From contig NZ_RCWZ01000007.1 of assembly GCF_003675385.1 (NCBI RefSeq), forward strand, positions 62,001 to 126,000: a stretch of 64,000 nucleotides of DNA, given 5' to 3'. The notes under the pieces were generated by a model. The model saw only the letters and a list, made by a program, of their open reading frames with translations. It did no database searches and was not told the origin of the DNA. Shown piece after piece: positions 15,827 through 23,859 of this stretch. Both the position numbers and the translations under genes were made by a program. Each line of letters begins with the position of its first letter. The stretch's first letter is position 1. This DNA comes from Mucilaginibacter kameinonensis. Its GTDB lineage: Bacteria; Bacteroidota; Bacteroidia; Sphingobacteriales; Sphingobacteriaceae.

Positions 15827-17785
15827 ATGAATTACCAAGTATTTACAGTAGCACAAGTGCGCGCATTAACTGCAGCCGATAATTACAGCGTTTTAAACAC
15901 CTCTGATTATGGGGGAGGTCAATGGATATACGATGCAGCCGATACCTCCTCTTCTGACAACACCGGAAGTGTATTGGTCACCACTGATGGAAAAAGATAT
16001 AAAAGACAATATTTTATAACACCTGAAATGTTTGGCGCGGTTGGAGACGGCCACACCCATGACACAAACGCCCTAACGGCTTTTTTTCAGGCTTTGAATG
16101 GCAAAACTGGTATTTTGACACAATCTTATTATATAGACACCGAAATAGCTGTGGCACTAAGCGATTGTAGCATAATCGGAAATAATAACTCAGAAATAAT
16201 TACCGATACTGGATATTCAATACTAAGATTGCTCGATGTATCCAATGTGACCATAAAAGGTATTTCATTTGTTAATAATTTTAGCAGTTCGGACAGGGAT
16301 CTGGGAAAAGCATTAGTGTATTCTTATCAAAATTCCGTTAAGGACCTAAAGATTACCGAATGCTCTTTTACAGTTCCTAATGCGCCCACGAGTGCCATAA
16401 CTTTTTATTGTAATGTAGATATTAATACCGCCCCCTCAGCAGCTAAAAGTATTGACGGGCTGACAATCACCAATTGTAATTACGATAGTATAGGGAGAAT
16501 TGGTACAACTATCATGAACAGATATGGCGGAATTGATAAATTTGATAAATGCAAGAATATCAATATATCAAACAACAAAGTAAATAACATTGGCAAATCA
16601 GACTTAGCTGATGCTATTTTCTTGAGCTTAGATGGCTGTGGCAAGAATTTTCAGGTTAATAACAACTTTATTAATGATTGTTATAGAATCGGGATTGAAT
16701 TAACAGGTGGATGGAATGATGGGGAGGTATCAAACAATAATTTTTCCAGTTCTTCTTCTGCCATTAAATATTCACCATTTTCATGGCAATGTAGTGACTC
16801 CCGTTATTTAAATATCAACAACCTGGTAGTCTCCGGCAATATAAGTGTAGGCTATGCGCGCAGCAATTTTAAAAACCTGTACAACTGCTTATTTTCTGAT
16901 AATCAGTTTATCGTATCAGGAGACTACGCTGTCAGCATATCTGGATCATCTGGAAACAAATTTGACAACGACTTTTACTCATCCGATTCGATATATACGA
17001 CTTTAATAAACGGCGCTTCAACAAATAATGTAGTTAATAACAGCAAAATAATCAACAATGCCACCTCTGGAATTTTTGCTATTGTGAGGTTTGCAGATAC
17101 GGGAACCACAAATAACGTTTTTAACAATTGCGAAATAGTAAAAACTTATGGAGCGGCCGAATTTGATGAGGTTAATACATCAGGAAATGTTGTTTTAAAT
17201 AAAAATGTGAACAACATATTTGATTCCAATTATACACTTATCAATTTTACTGCTGATGCTGATATCACCAACATAACAGTACAACAACTTAATTCTTCAT
17301 TATTCAGGATCAACGATTCCAGTAATCTACTTACGCAGACGAGAAATATAATTTTCAATAGTTTTAAGCGAACTTACGTTATTAGAAACACTACAGCCTA
17401 TCCGTTGGGAGTAAAAATGGCGGGGCAAACAGCTCCGGCAGTAATAATACCCAAAAATGAAATTTTTTATTTGTATTGCGATGGAGCCGCATTTTATAAG
17501 ATTGCTGAAAGTGGGATTGATGGGGTATGGAATATCGGAACGCCTCCCAATATAACCGCATCAGCCGGTTCCTTTGCACAACAGGGTAAACAAATCACTC
17601 TCGCTGCAACTGTCACCACTTCTGCACTTTCAGCAAATATTACATTGCCGTTTATTCCGGAATATGGCTTTGTTTATTTTGATGGTACAAACAAGGTTAC
17701 CTGCACAGGCGGCAGTGCTTCTGCCACAATTACCGTGGCAGCGATAGGTACTTTTACTTTTCAACTATTTTATAAAATTGCGTAA
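15827..17785 (+). CDS. Right-handed parallel beta-helix protein, tail-spike-like
   Basis: A 652-residue protein. Residues 1-60 (FTVAQVRALTAADNYSVL, then YGGGQWIYDAADTSS) look like a short particle- or surface-binding head domain; ITPEMFGAVGDGHTHDTNAL at about 65-85 is the usual entry into a pectate-lyase-3-type beta-helix. Residues from about 110 to 480 show repeating [N/S]-rich turns such as ITNCNYDSIG, ISNNKVNNIG and VSNNNFSSSS, the mark of helix coils. The last 80 residues form a beta-sandwich-like end. No signal peptide is seen. The gene is AT-rich and Asn/Ser-rich compared with its neighbours and stands alone, which suggests horizontal acquisition. A glycan-binding or depolymerase role is inference. 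Confidence 0.75.
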   Translation: MNYQVFTVAQVRALTAADNYSVLNTSDYGGGQWIYDAADTSSSDNTGSVLVTTDGKRYKRQYFITPEMFGAVGDGHTHDTNALTAFFQALNGKTGILTQSYYIDTEIAVALSDCSIIGNNNSEIITDTGYSILRLLDVSNVTIKGISFVNNFSSSDRDLGKALVYSYQNSVKDLKITECSFTVPNAPTSAITFYCNVDINTAPSAAKSIDGLTITNCNYDSIGRIGTTIMNRYGGIDKFDKCKNINISNNKVNNIGKSDLADAIFLSLDGCGKNFQVNNNFINDCYRIGIELTGGWNDGEVSNNNFSSSSSAIKYSPFSWQCSDSRYLNINNLVVSGNISVGYARSNFKNLYNCLFSDNQFIVSGDYAVSISGSSGNKFDNDFYSSDSIYTTLINGASTNNVVNNSKIINNATSGIFAIVRFADTGTTNNVFNNCEIVKTYGAAEFDEVNTSGNVVLNKNVNNIFDSNYTLINFTADADITNITVQQLNSSLFRINDSSNLLTQTRNIIFNSFKRTYVIRNTTAYPLGVKMAGQTAPAVIIPKNEIFYLYCDGAAFYKIAESGIDGVWNIGTPPNITASAGSFAQQGKQITLAATVTTSALSANITLPFIPEYGFVYFDGTNKVTCTGGSASATITVAAIGTFTFQLFYKIA

Positions 17786-17795
17786 TCTTCATTTC

Positions 17796-17828
17796 AGGAC
17801 GAAGTTTAGCGAGGCATAGCTTCGTCCT
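17796..17828 (+). terminator. Hairpin after beta-helix gene (family F, copy 2)
   Basis: AGGACGAAG...CTTCGTCCT stem 11 bases after the stop of the beta-helix gene. It has no strong T run, so termination is plausible but not certain; it is also a copy of the family F palindrome. Confidence 0.45.
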
Positions 17829-17895
17829 GAATAGTTTAATATTTGATAAAACCACTTAGCATTTGAAAACGCAAGCAGAATGCTTGCCTTATTTT

Positions 17896-17937
17896 AGGTC
17901 GAAGTTACGCTTCGCTAAACTTCAACCAGCCAATGCC
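17896..17937. repeat. Palindromic element, family F, copy 3
   Basis: aggtcgaagttacgcttcgc...gaagtt-like arms, with the right arm ending cttcaacc. It lies between copy 2 and the LytTR regulator gene and could terminate that minus-strand operon. Confidence 0.5.
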
Positions 17938-17941
17938 CTCC

Positions 17942-18664
17942 TTATCGTGCCGATAACACCCGTTCCAGATCATCCTTAAAATTCCTTCCAATCGGAATCT
18001 CCTGGCCACTCAAAATAATACGGTTACTTTCTAAACGGGTTATTTTATTAATAGATACAATAAAAGATTTATGAACCCGCACAAAACGTTTCGGCGGAAA
18101 AATATCCAGCATCGCTTTGATCGATCCTTTTAACAGGATCTTCTCTTTGCTTGTATAAATTATAGCATAATCTTTTAACCCCTGGATGTGTGTAACCTCA
18201 TTAAAATAAAGCTTAATACGCTGAACACCACTTTTAACAAAAATAAAATCTGTGCTCTTATCAGGTAAAAGCTCCTCCGCATGGTCATATTGTGCTTTCA
18301 GCGATAGAAATTCTTTGATTTTGCTAATAGCCTGCTCAAAACGTTTAAAAGGTATCGGCTTCAGCAAAAAGTCAATTACGCCTAATTCGTAACCTTCAAA
18401 AGCGTAGTTACGATAAGCGGTTGTAAAAACGGTCACCGGAGGATCTGCCAGCGTTTTCAGAAACTGGATGCCTGTCATCTCGGGCATTTCAATATCCAAC
18501 AGCAACACATCGGCCCGATGATCTTGCAAATGCCGCAGCGCATCACCCGCGTTACTAAACAAGAATACCGAATGTACGTGATCAATTTTTTTCAGGTAAC
18601 CATCCAATATTTCAAGCGCAAGCGGTTCATCATCTACTACCACATATTTCAGCAAGGCTTCCAT
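17942..18664 (-). CDS. LytTR-type response regulator
   Basis: A 240-residue DNA-binding regulator. The receiver domain fills residues 5-120 with acidic DDE at 11-13, phospho-acceptor D57 in LLLDIEMPEMTG, a threonine in VFTTAYRNYAF and the lysine in FLLKPI. The LytTR DNA-binding domain spans about 140-238 (FIFVKSGVQRIKLYFNEVTHIQGLKDYAIIY, then RVHKSFIVSINKI and IPIGRNFKD). It starts 8 bases after the sensor kinase gene, so the two form an operon. The likely first target to test is the divergent secreted-protein gene at 19949. Confidence 0.93.
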   Translation of the reverse strand: MEALLKYVVVDDEPLALEILDGYLKKIDHVHSVFLFSNAGDALRHLQDHRADVLLLDIEMPEMTGIQFLKTLADPPVTVFTTAYRNYAFEGYELGVIDFLLKPIPFKRFEQAISKIKEFLSLKAQYDHAEELLPDKSTDFIFVKSGVQRIKLYFNEVTHIQGLKDYAIIYTSKEKILLKGSIKAMLDIFPPKRFVRVHKSFIVSINKITRLESNRIILSGQEIPIGRNFKDDLERVLSAR

Positions 18665-18672
18665 TATCTCTA

Positions 18673-19734
18673 TTATAAATCAATTAACAGTTTTGCCCAA
18701 AAGGTATCTTTTCTATCTTCCAGCAGCAGCGTATACCTATTCGGATAAAGCAAATCCAGGCGCTTCCGCAAATTATCAAGACCAATGCCACCTTTAATAT
18801 GGCCAACCATTAAAACTGGTTTGACATTTTCTATAATAAACTCCAGTTTATGCCCCTCCATGGCGATGTCCACCTTTAGCCAACCGCCCTTGGTTTGCTT
18901 GCCCAGTCCGTGTTTAAAAGCGTTTTCAACCAGCGGCAGCAAAAGCAAAGGAGCTATTTCGTATCCGTTTGGTTCGGCGCTAACATTCAGATCAATGGCT
19001 GCCTCATCGGTAAAACGCAATCGTTCCAGTTCCATGTAATTATGGAGGTAGCCGATCTCTTTTTCCAGCGGCACTTTTTCACCGGTGCTGTCATACAGCA
19101 TATATTCCATCATTTCTGATAGCTTCAGTACTACATCCGGGGCGAGTTCTGATTTTTTAAGCGTCAGGGCATAAAGGTTATTCAGGATATTAAACAGAAA
19201 ATGCGGGTTTACCTGCGCCCGCAGAAAATTAACCTCGGCATTTAGCTTTTCAACGGTAATTCTCTGGATAACCAGTTGCTGCCCATACCAGTCCATACTC
19301 AACTTCAAGGCAAGCATTAAGCCCAGGTACCATAATGTGCTGAAAAAATTGTAGGATAACGATTCGATCAGGTTGCTGTTACGCATGGGGCCAACTACAT
19401 AACCATATAAGTAAAAATCGAACAGGCTTTGCGTGGTTAAGTAGCCAATAACCGATAGGATGATTGCTGTAAAATAAGCCAGATATCGTCTTTTTAACAG
19501 GTACCGGGGTAAAAAATATTGCAGGTTAAGATAAGCGATAATAATAAGCAACACTATACGCCCGGTAACGCAGGCCACAAAGTAAGGCATACTGGCTTTA
19601 TATATGAGGTATCTTTTTTCATAAATAAAAAACCCGGTGATGAGCACCCAATAAGCGCCATGCATTAAGATATGTCTTAACGTAACCTTACGTTTTGAAA
19701 ACGGCAGTTTAAGTGGTTTATCCAGCGCATCCAT
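18673..19734 (-). CDS. LytS-like membrane sensor histidine kinase
   Basis: A 353-residue sensor. Four to five membrane helices cover residues 22-150 with hardly any periplasmic sensor domain. A short coiled stretch leads to the His_kinase box AQVNPHFLFNILNNLYALT with phospho-accepting H178, and an HATPase_c domain follows (LLLPLVENAFKHG, GGIGLDNLRKRL). This is the membrane-embedded type usually paired with LytTR regulators in Bacteroidota. It is upstream of its regulator in a two-gene operon. The signal is unknown. Confidence 0.93.
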   Translation of the reverse strand: MDALDKPLKLPFSKRKVTLRHILMHGAYWVLITGFFIYEKRYLIYKASMPYFVACVTGRIVLLIIIAYLNLQYFLPRYLLKRRYLAYFTAIILSVIGYLTTQSLFDFYLYGYVVGPMRNSNLIESLSYNFFSTLWYLGLMLALKLSMDWYGQQLVIQRITVEKLNAEVNFLRAQVNPHFLFNILNNLYALTLKKSELAPDVVLKLSEMMEYMLYDSTGEKVPLEKEIGYLHNYMELERLRFTDEAAIDLNVSAEPNGYEIAPLLLLPLVENAFKHGLGKQTKGGWLKVDIAMEGHKLEFIIENVKPVLMVGHIKGGIGLDNLRKRLDLLYPNRYTLLLEDRKDTFWAKLLIDL

Positions 19735-19948
19735 TTTGATGTTTCATATCATTTAGCATAAAAGAAACTAAAAGCATTTCGCCCGCAAAATTATATCGAC
19801 AAACTGCGCAAATAATAGAGGAAGATACGGATAAAAGGGCTGATATCTATTTTTCCGGTTGTTAGTCTACTAATTTTCGACCTCATTTCCAGTTGCCCTA
19901 ATATTGCATGCACAAACAAATAAGTATTTCATTTAAAACTTTTTAATC

Positions 19949-20395
19949 ATGAAACACATCAAATTTTATCAGGCGTTTATAGGATTATTTACGCTGATAA
20001 CGCTAAGTTTTACCGAATCGGGGTTCGCAAGCAAATTTGGGCTGGATGGTTACGAAATCTACTTAAACAACAAGCTCATTCTGAAACAGTATGTTAACCA
20101 GCCCCTGAATTTGAGGGTACTGCAACTCACTAAAGCTAATGAAAGCGATGAGCTGCGCATTAAATATAACCATTGCCAAACCAAAGGCCCGGGTACAGGG
20201 CGCAGCCTTACCCTTCAGGACGAAAAGGGTAACACATTGAAAAAATGGGACTTTGCCGATGCCTCTGATTTTGCTATGGTGATACCCGTAAAAGACTTGT
20301 TGCAGCTGGAAAAGAAGAATAACAATCACGAACTCAGTTTACATTATACATCGCGCGAGCGACCTAATGGCGAGATGCTGGCAATGCTGAAGTAA
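19949..20395 (+). CDS. Secreted protein of unknown function
   Basis: A 148-residue protein with an N-terminal signal peptide (hydrophobic residues 8-23, likely cleavage around residue 28). The mature part starts near FGLDGYEIYLNNKLILKQYVNQPLNLRVLQL and shows alternating hydrophobic residues typical of a small beta-sandwich. It is divergently arranged from the LytS/LytTR operon, 214 bases away, and is closed by a strong terminator, so it is a single-gene unit and a natural candidate for LytTR control (inference). I do not recognise the family with certainty. Confidence 0.75.
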   Translation: MKHIKFYQAFIGLFTLITLSFTESGFASKFGLDGYEIYLNNKLILKQYVNQPLNLRVLQLTKANESDELRIKYNHCQTKGPGTGRSLTLQDEKGNTLKKWDFADASDFAMVIPVKDLLQLEKKNNNHELSLHYTSRERPNGEMLAMLK

Positions 20396-20420
20396 AGAGC
20401 TCTAATAAACATGGTTATTT

Positions 20421-20468
20421 GCCTGCTACATATTATATCCATCAACAACAATATGTAGCAGGCTTTTA
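20421..20468 (+). terminator. Hairpin terminator after secreted-protein gene
   Basis: GCCTGCTACATATT at 20421-20434 pairs perfectly with 20450-20463, followed by TTTTATTT. It is 26 bases after the stop at 20395. Confidence 0.8.
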
Positions 20469-20526
20469 TTTGGGTAGTTCAAATACCAAGGGCTTTATAA
20501 GCCCGGCACTAATCATTGGTTCACCA

Positions 20527-21057
20527 TCATTTCCAATAATAAAACGAACCTGATAAAGGGCGTTTATCGTTCTTCCATTCTTTTGCTAACTGCGCAGGAG
20601 ATTTATACTTATTCCTGTCCCACCATTTTTGGTATAAAGCTTTCATCTCTTTCATATCGGTATACTCCAGTTGCAGATGCTTATAAAATATTATCTCTAC
20701 AGTTCCATCCGGCTTTCCGTTTAAACTCCCTTTCTGAATATGCTCGATTAAGTACATGGCCCACAGACCAACATAATCGCGGCGTTTGAGATTAGCAAAC
20801 GATGATTGGAAATCATCTTTCTCACCAAAAACAAGTTTCTCGTTCCAGTCAATTTTGTTGATCAAAAAAGGGATGGCGCTTTTCCCGGCATTAAACAATT
20901 TTTCCTGAAGCTCAATTGTTGTAGCACTATCAAGTTTGGCCTGTATATATTTACCTGCCAGCTTCTTTAAACTATCCTGCACCTGGCAACGAATTGTTCC
21001 AGGAAAAACCAGGCTAAGTATTATTAATAAAAGGCTGAGTCTTTTCGCCAGGAGCAT
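20527..21057 (-). CDS. Secreted protein of unknown function
   Basis: A 176-residue protein with a clear signal peptide (LSLLLIILSLVFPGTIRC). The mature part is helical and charged: a heat-repeat-like piece around AGKSAIPFLINKIDWNEK, an aromatic DYVGLWAMYLIEHIQ segment and a C-terminal WWDRNKYKSPAQLAKEW block. Cysteine 24 follows TIR rather than a standard lipobox, so lipidation is doubtful. It starts between two convergent or neighbouring units and is downstream of nothing obvious; it ends near the 20421 terminator. No function assigned. Confidence 0.65.
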   Translation of the reverse strand: MLLAKRLSLLLIILSLVFPGTIRCQVQDSLKKLAGKYIQAKLDSATTIELQEKLFNAGKSAIPFLINKIDWNEKLVFGEKDDFQSSFANLKRRDYVGLWAMYLIEHIQKGSLNGKPDGTVEIIFYKHLQLEYTDMKEMKALYQKWWDRNKYKSPAQLAKEWKNDKRPLSGSFYYWK

Positions 21058-21108
21058 TGTGATATACGGCTTAATTGTTAAACTAAGTTAACATTAATAA
21101 GCACACCA

Positions 21109-23478
21109 TCACTCCGTCCTTAAACTCTTTATCGGATTAACCGTAGCGGCTTTTACAGATTCATAGCCCACCGTGATCCAGGCGATTGCTAACGCGGCTA
21201 CAGAGGCTACGAAAAACACGGTCCAACCCACGTTGATGTGGTAAGCAAAACCCGATAACCAGCTATTTGCCGCGTACCAGGAAAGCGGGATAGCTATCAC
21301 TATGGCAATGAGGATTAACCTCGTAATCCCTGATGATAGTAAATAAACCAGGTTTACTACAGATGCACCTAATACTTTACGCACGCCAATCTCTTTGGTG
21401 CGCTGCTCGGCCATAAATGCCGATAAACCATATAAACCCAGGCAGGAAATAAAGATACCCAAACCTGAAAAAAGGTTAAAGATATTACCCATCTGCTGTT
21501 CACCTTTGTAAAGTTTGGATAGCTCCTGATCAATAAAATCAAATTTGAAAGGATAGGCCGGGTTTAGTTGCTGGCTAATTACTGATAAAATCTTAATAGT
21601 AGCCTCGGTTTTTCCAGGCAATGTCCGTACCACCACATAGCCACCAACTTTATTAAAAGGTATAACCAATGGCTCAATGGTTTGCTGAACGGGCTTAAAA
21701 TTAAAATCTTCTACAACCCCAACAATTGTACCCTTATTGCCCCAAACCGCTAATGGTTTGCCTATAGCAGTGCTTGCAGTGAGGCCCATTACCTTCGCCA
21801 TTTTTTCGTTGATCATATAATTATTCGAGTCGGTTTTAAAAGCCGATGAAAAACTCCGGCCGGCGGCTAATTTTATTCTGAATGTGCGCGTAAAATCTTC
21901 GTCGACAGCCATTACCGGGATAGAAATTTGCGAGCGCGGATCTTTGCCATTCCACTTCACGTTAAGTGTCCAACCGCCAAGCTCTGTTGGCAGATCGGTA
22001 ATTGTAGTAAAATCGCTTGTAAGCGAGGTTTGTCTTAGTATATTTTTCAAAGACTCCTGCTTATGCCACATCTCACCTGTCATTGGCATATATAAAAGAT
22101 TAGCCTTCTCGAAACCTGGGTTTCTGTCCCTGATAAATTTAAGCTGATTATAGATAACTACCGTACCCACCAGCAATACAATAGATACCATGAACTGAAC
22201 TACGACCAAAGTATTCCTGAAAAACAAATTACCTCCCATCGACTTCATATTCCCCTTAAGCACTTTAACGGGGTTAAATCCTGAAAGAAATAAGGCCGGA
22301 TAACTACCCGAGATGATACCGGTTACCAATGCAATACCGGCAAGACTAAACCAAAGTTTCGCGTCCGACAGATTAATGACGAACTTCCTGTTAGCCAGAT
22401 CATTAAATACCGGCAAAAACATACGAACGATAACAAGCGCAAGCAAAAGGGAAAGAAAAGCAATAAATATCGATTCACTTAAAAACTGAATCACCAGTTG
22501 GCTGCGCACAGCACCTGCAACCTTGCGTAAGCCTATTTCTTTAGCTCTTCGTGCTGAGCGCGCGGTAGCCAGGTTCATAAAGTTGATACAGGCTACAACA
22601 AGTATCAATATGGCAATCACAAAAAAGATGCTTACATACAGTGAATTCCCGTGGCCCGGCGAATCTCCTAATCTTTCAGGAGCAAGATGTATTTGGGTTA
22701 AGGCTTGTAACTTAAATGTAGCCTTGGTATCGGGACTATGTTTATGAAAAATCTGACCAACTTGTGTTTCAAGTTTAGCTATGTTAGCTGAAGAGGGATC
22801 GAAATTTTCATCTAATTGAACATACCCATAAAAGTTAAAATTGCTCCATTCATTATTTTTCAGATCGTTGTTGGTTTGAGCAATCAAAGCCATTGGAAGC
22901 AGAATGTCAAATTGCAGATCGGAGTTGCCCGGAATATTGGCCATAACACCCGTTACAACCAGGTTATCTTTGTTATCTTTTCGGATTATTTTTCCAATAG
23001 GATTCTCTTTCCCGAAGTATTTTGTAGCAATATCCTGTGTTATTAAAATACCATTTGCCTGGTTTAAAGCAGTGGCCCGGTCTCCTTTTAACAAAGGATA
23101 CGAAAACATCTCCATGAAATTTGGATCTGCATAAAAAACATGCTCTTCCTGGAATTTCCGGTTGTTAACATCAAATAAAACAGAAGGAAAACCTGGGTAC
23201 AACCGGGCAGCGTTTTTAACAGTAGGTATCTCCGCTTTTAACCCAAAGGGCATTCCTGCCGAACTTGCCGCCGTTTTAGAATCGCCAAAATCACTGTTGA
23301 TACGATAGATCTGCGTGGCATTTTTATGGAATTTATCATAGCTTAATTCATTTTGCACCCAAAGCAAAATCAGGATACTTGAGGCAAGTCCTATCGCTAA
23401 ACCGGATATATTGATAATAGAATATGCTTTGTCTTTTAAAATATTCCGGTAAGCCAGTTTAAAATATGTTTTGAACAT
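21109..23478 (-). CDS. MacB/FtsX-type ABC transporter permease
   Basis: A 789-residue protein with two FtsX units. The first has an N-terminal helix (AYRNILKDKAYSIINISGLAIGLASS), a large extracytoplasmic MacB_PCD domain, then three membrane segments (about residues 280-390). The FNPVKVLKGN motif precedes the second unit with a helix at about 425-445, another periplasmic domain and the final three helices ending in AATVNPIKSLRTE. The family works with a MacB ATPase in lipoprotein or peptide export and stress response, but no ATPase gene is adjacent. Typical Bacteroidota genomes carry many such orphan permeases, often near regulatory genes. Confidence 0.9.
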   Translation of the reverse strand: MFKTYFKLAYRNILKDKAYSIINISGLAIGLASSILILLWVQNELSYDKFHKNATQIYRINSDFGDSKTAASSAGMPFGLKAEIPTVKNAARLYPGFPSVLFDVNNRKFQEEHVFYADPNFMEMFSYPLLKGDRATALNQANGILITQDIATKYFGKENPIGKIIRKDNKDNLVVTGVMANIPGNSDLQFDILLPMALIAQTNNDLKNNEWSNFNFYGYVQLDENFDPSSANIAKLETQVGQIFHKHSPDTKATFKLQALTQIHLAPERLGDSPGHGNSLYVSIFFVIAILILVVACINFMNLATARSARRAKEIGLRKVAGAVRSQLVIQFLSESIFIAFLSLLLALVIVRMFLPVFNDLANRKFVINLSDAKLWFSLAGIALVTGIISGSYPALFLSGFNPVKVLKGNMKSMGGNLFFRNTLVVVQFMVSIVLLVGTVVIYNQLKFIRDRNPGFEKANLLYMPMTGEMWHKQESLKNILRQTSLTSDFTTITDLPTELGGWTLNVKWNGKDPRSQISIPVMAVDEDFTRTFRIKLAAGRSFSSAFKTDSNNYMINEKMAKVMGLTASTAIGKPLAVWGNKGTIVGVVEDFNFKPVQQTIEPLVIPFNKVGGYVVVRTLPGKTEATIKILSVISQQLNPAYPFKFDFIDQELSKLYKGEQQMGNIFNLFSGLGIFISCLGLYGLSAFMAEQRTKEIGVRKVLGASVVNLVYLLSSGITRLILIAIVIAIPLSWYAANSWLSGFAYHINVGWTVFFVASVAALAIAWITVGYESVKAATVNPIKSLRTE

Positions 23479-23859
23479 AGGTATGTGATTGTAGCAGATG
23501 TTAAACCTAAAATATTATTTAATACAGCTGAACGCCTAAAACTCATGCCACCTACTTAAAATACTGAAAAACAATAATTTAAACAATGTCCGCTTATTAC
23601 ATCGTTCGGAAACGTTACAACAGGTGTGCGTTTTTGCCCAATACAGCGGCAGTCGGCAACGACGATTATGATCCTATCACCATACAAATATCCGGGCGCG
23701 AGACTTGTTTACCATCTATGCGATATGCAAGGTAAATTTACACTGCACCTAACCCACACATTACAGTCATTTTGTTGCAATTAACAATAATTCGTTAAGT
23801 TGTTGTGCCTTATCATCGGCATAAAAAATTAAATTTGCAGCTGTAAAACATTCATTCTT
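23479..23859. other. 381-base intergenic region upstream of hemCD
   Basis: Lies between divergent genes (permease and hemCD). The hemCD promoter motif is at its right end. A 49-codon open frame at 23586-23735 (starting MSAYYIVRKRYN) could be translated but has no recognisable features, so it is not called. The remainder shows no hairpin or repeat that I can defend. Confidence 0.5.
23803..23837 (+). promoter_or_regulatory. Candidate promoter of hemCD (TTG, 24-base spacer, TAAATTTG)
   Basis: TAAATTTG at 23830-23837 is an exact TAnnTTTG match, with TTG at 23803-23805 upstream. It ends 22 bases before the TTG start at 23860, almost the same distance as in hemA (23 bases). Confidence 0.55.

Noticed and set aside
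23586..23735. A 49-codon open frame (MSAYYIVRKRYN...) upstream of hemCD
   Set aside because: No recognisable motif, no clear start signal and it lies partly in front of the heme promoter; possibly chance.
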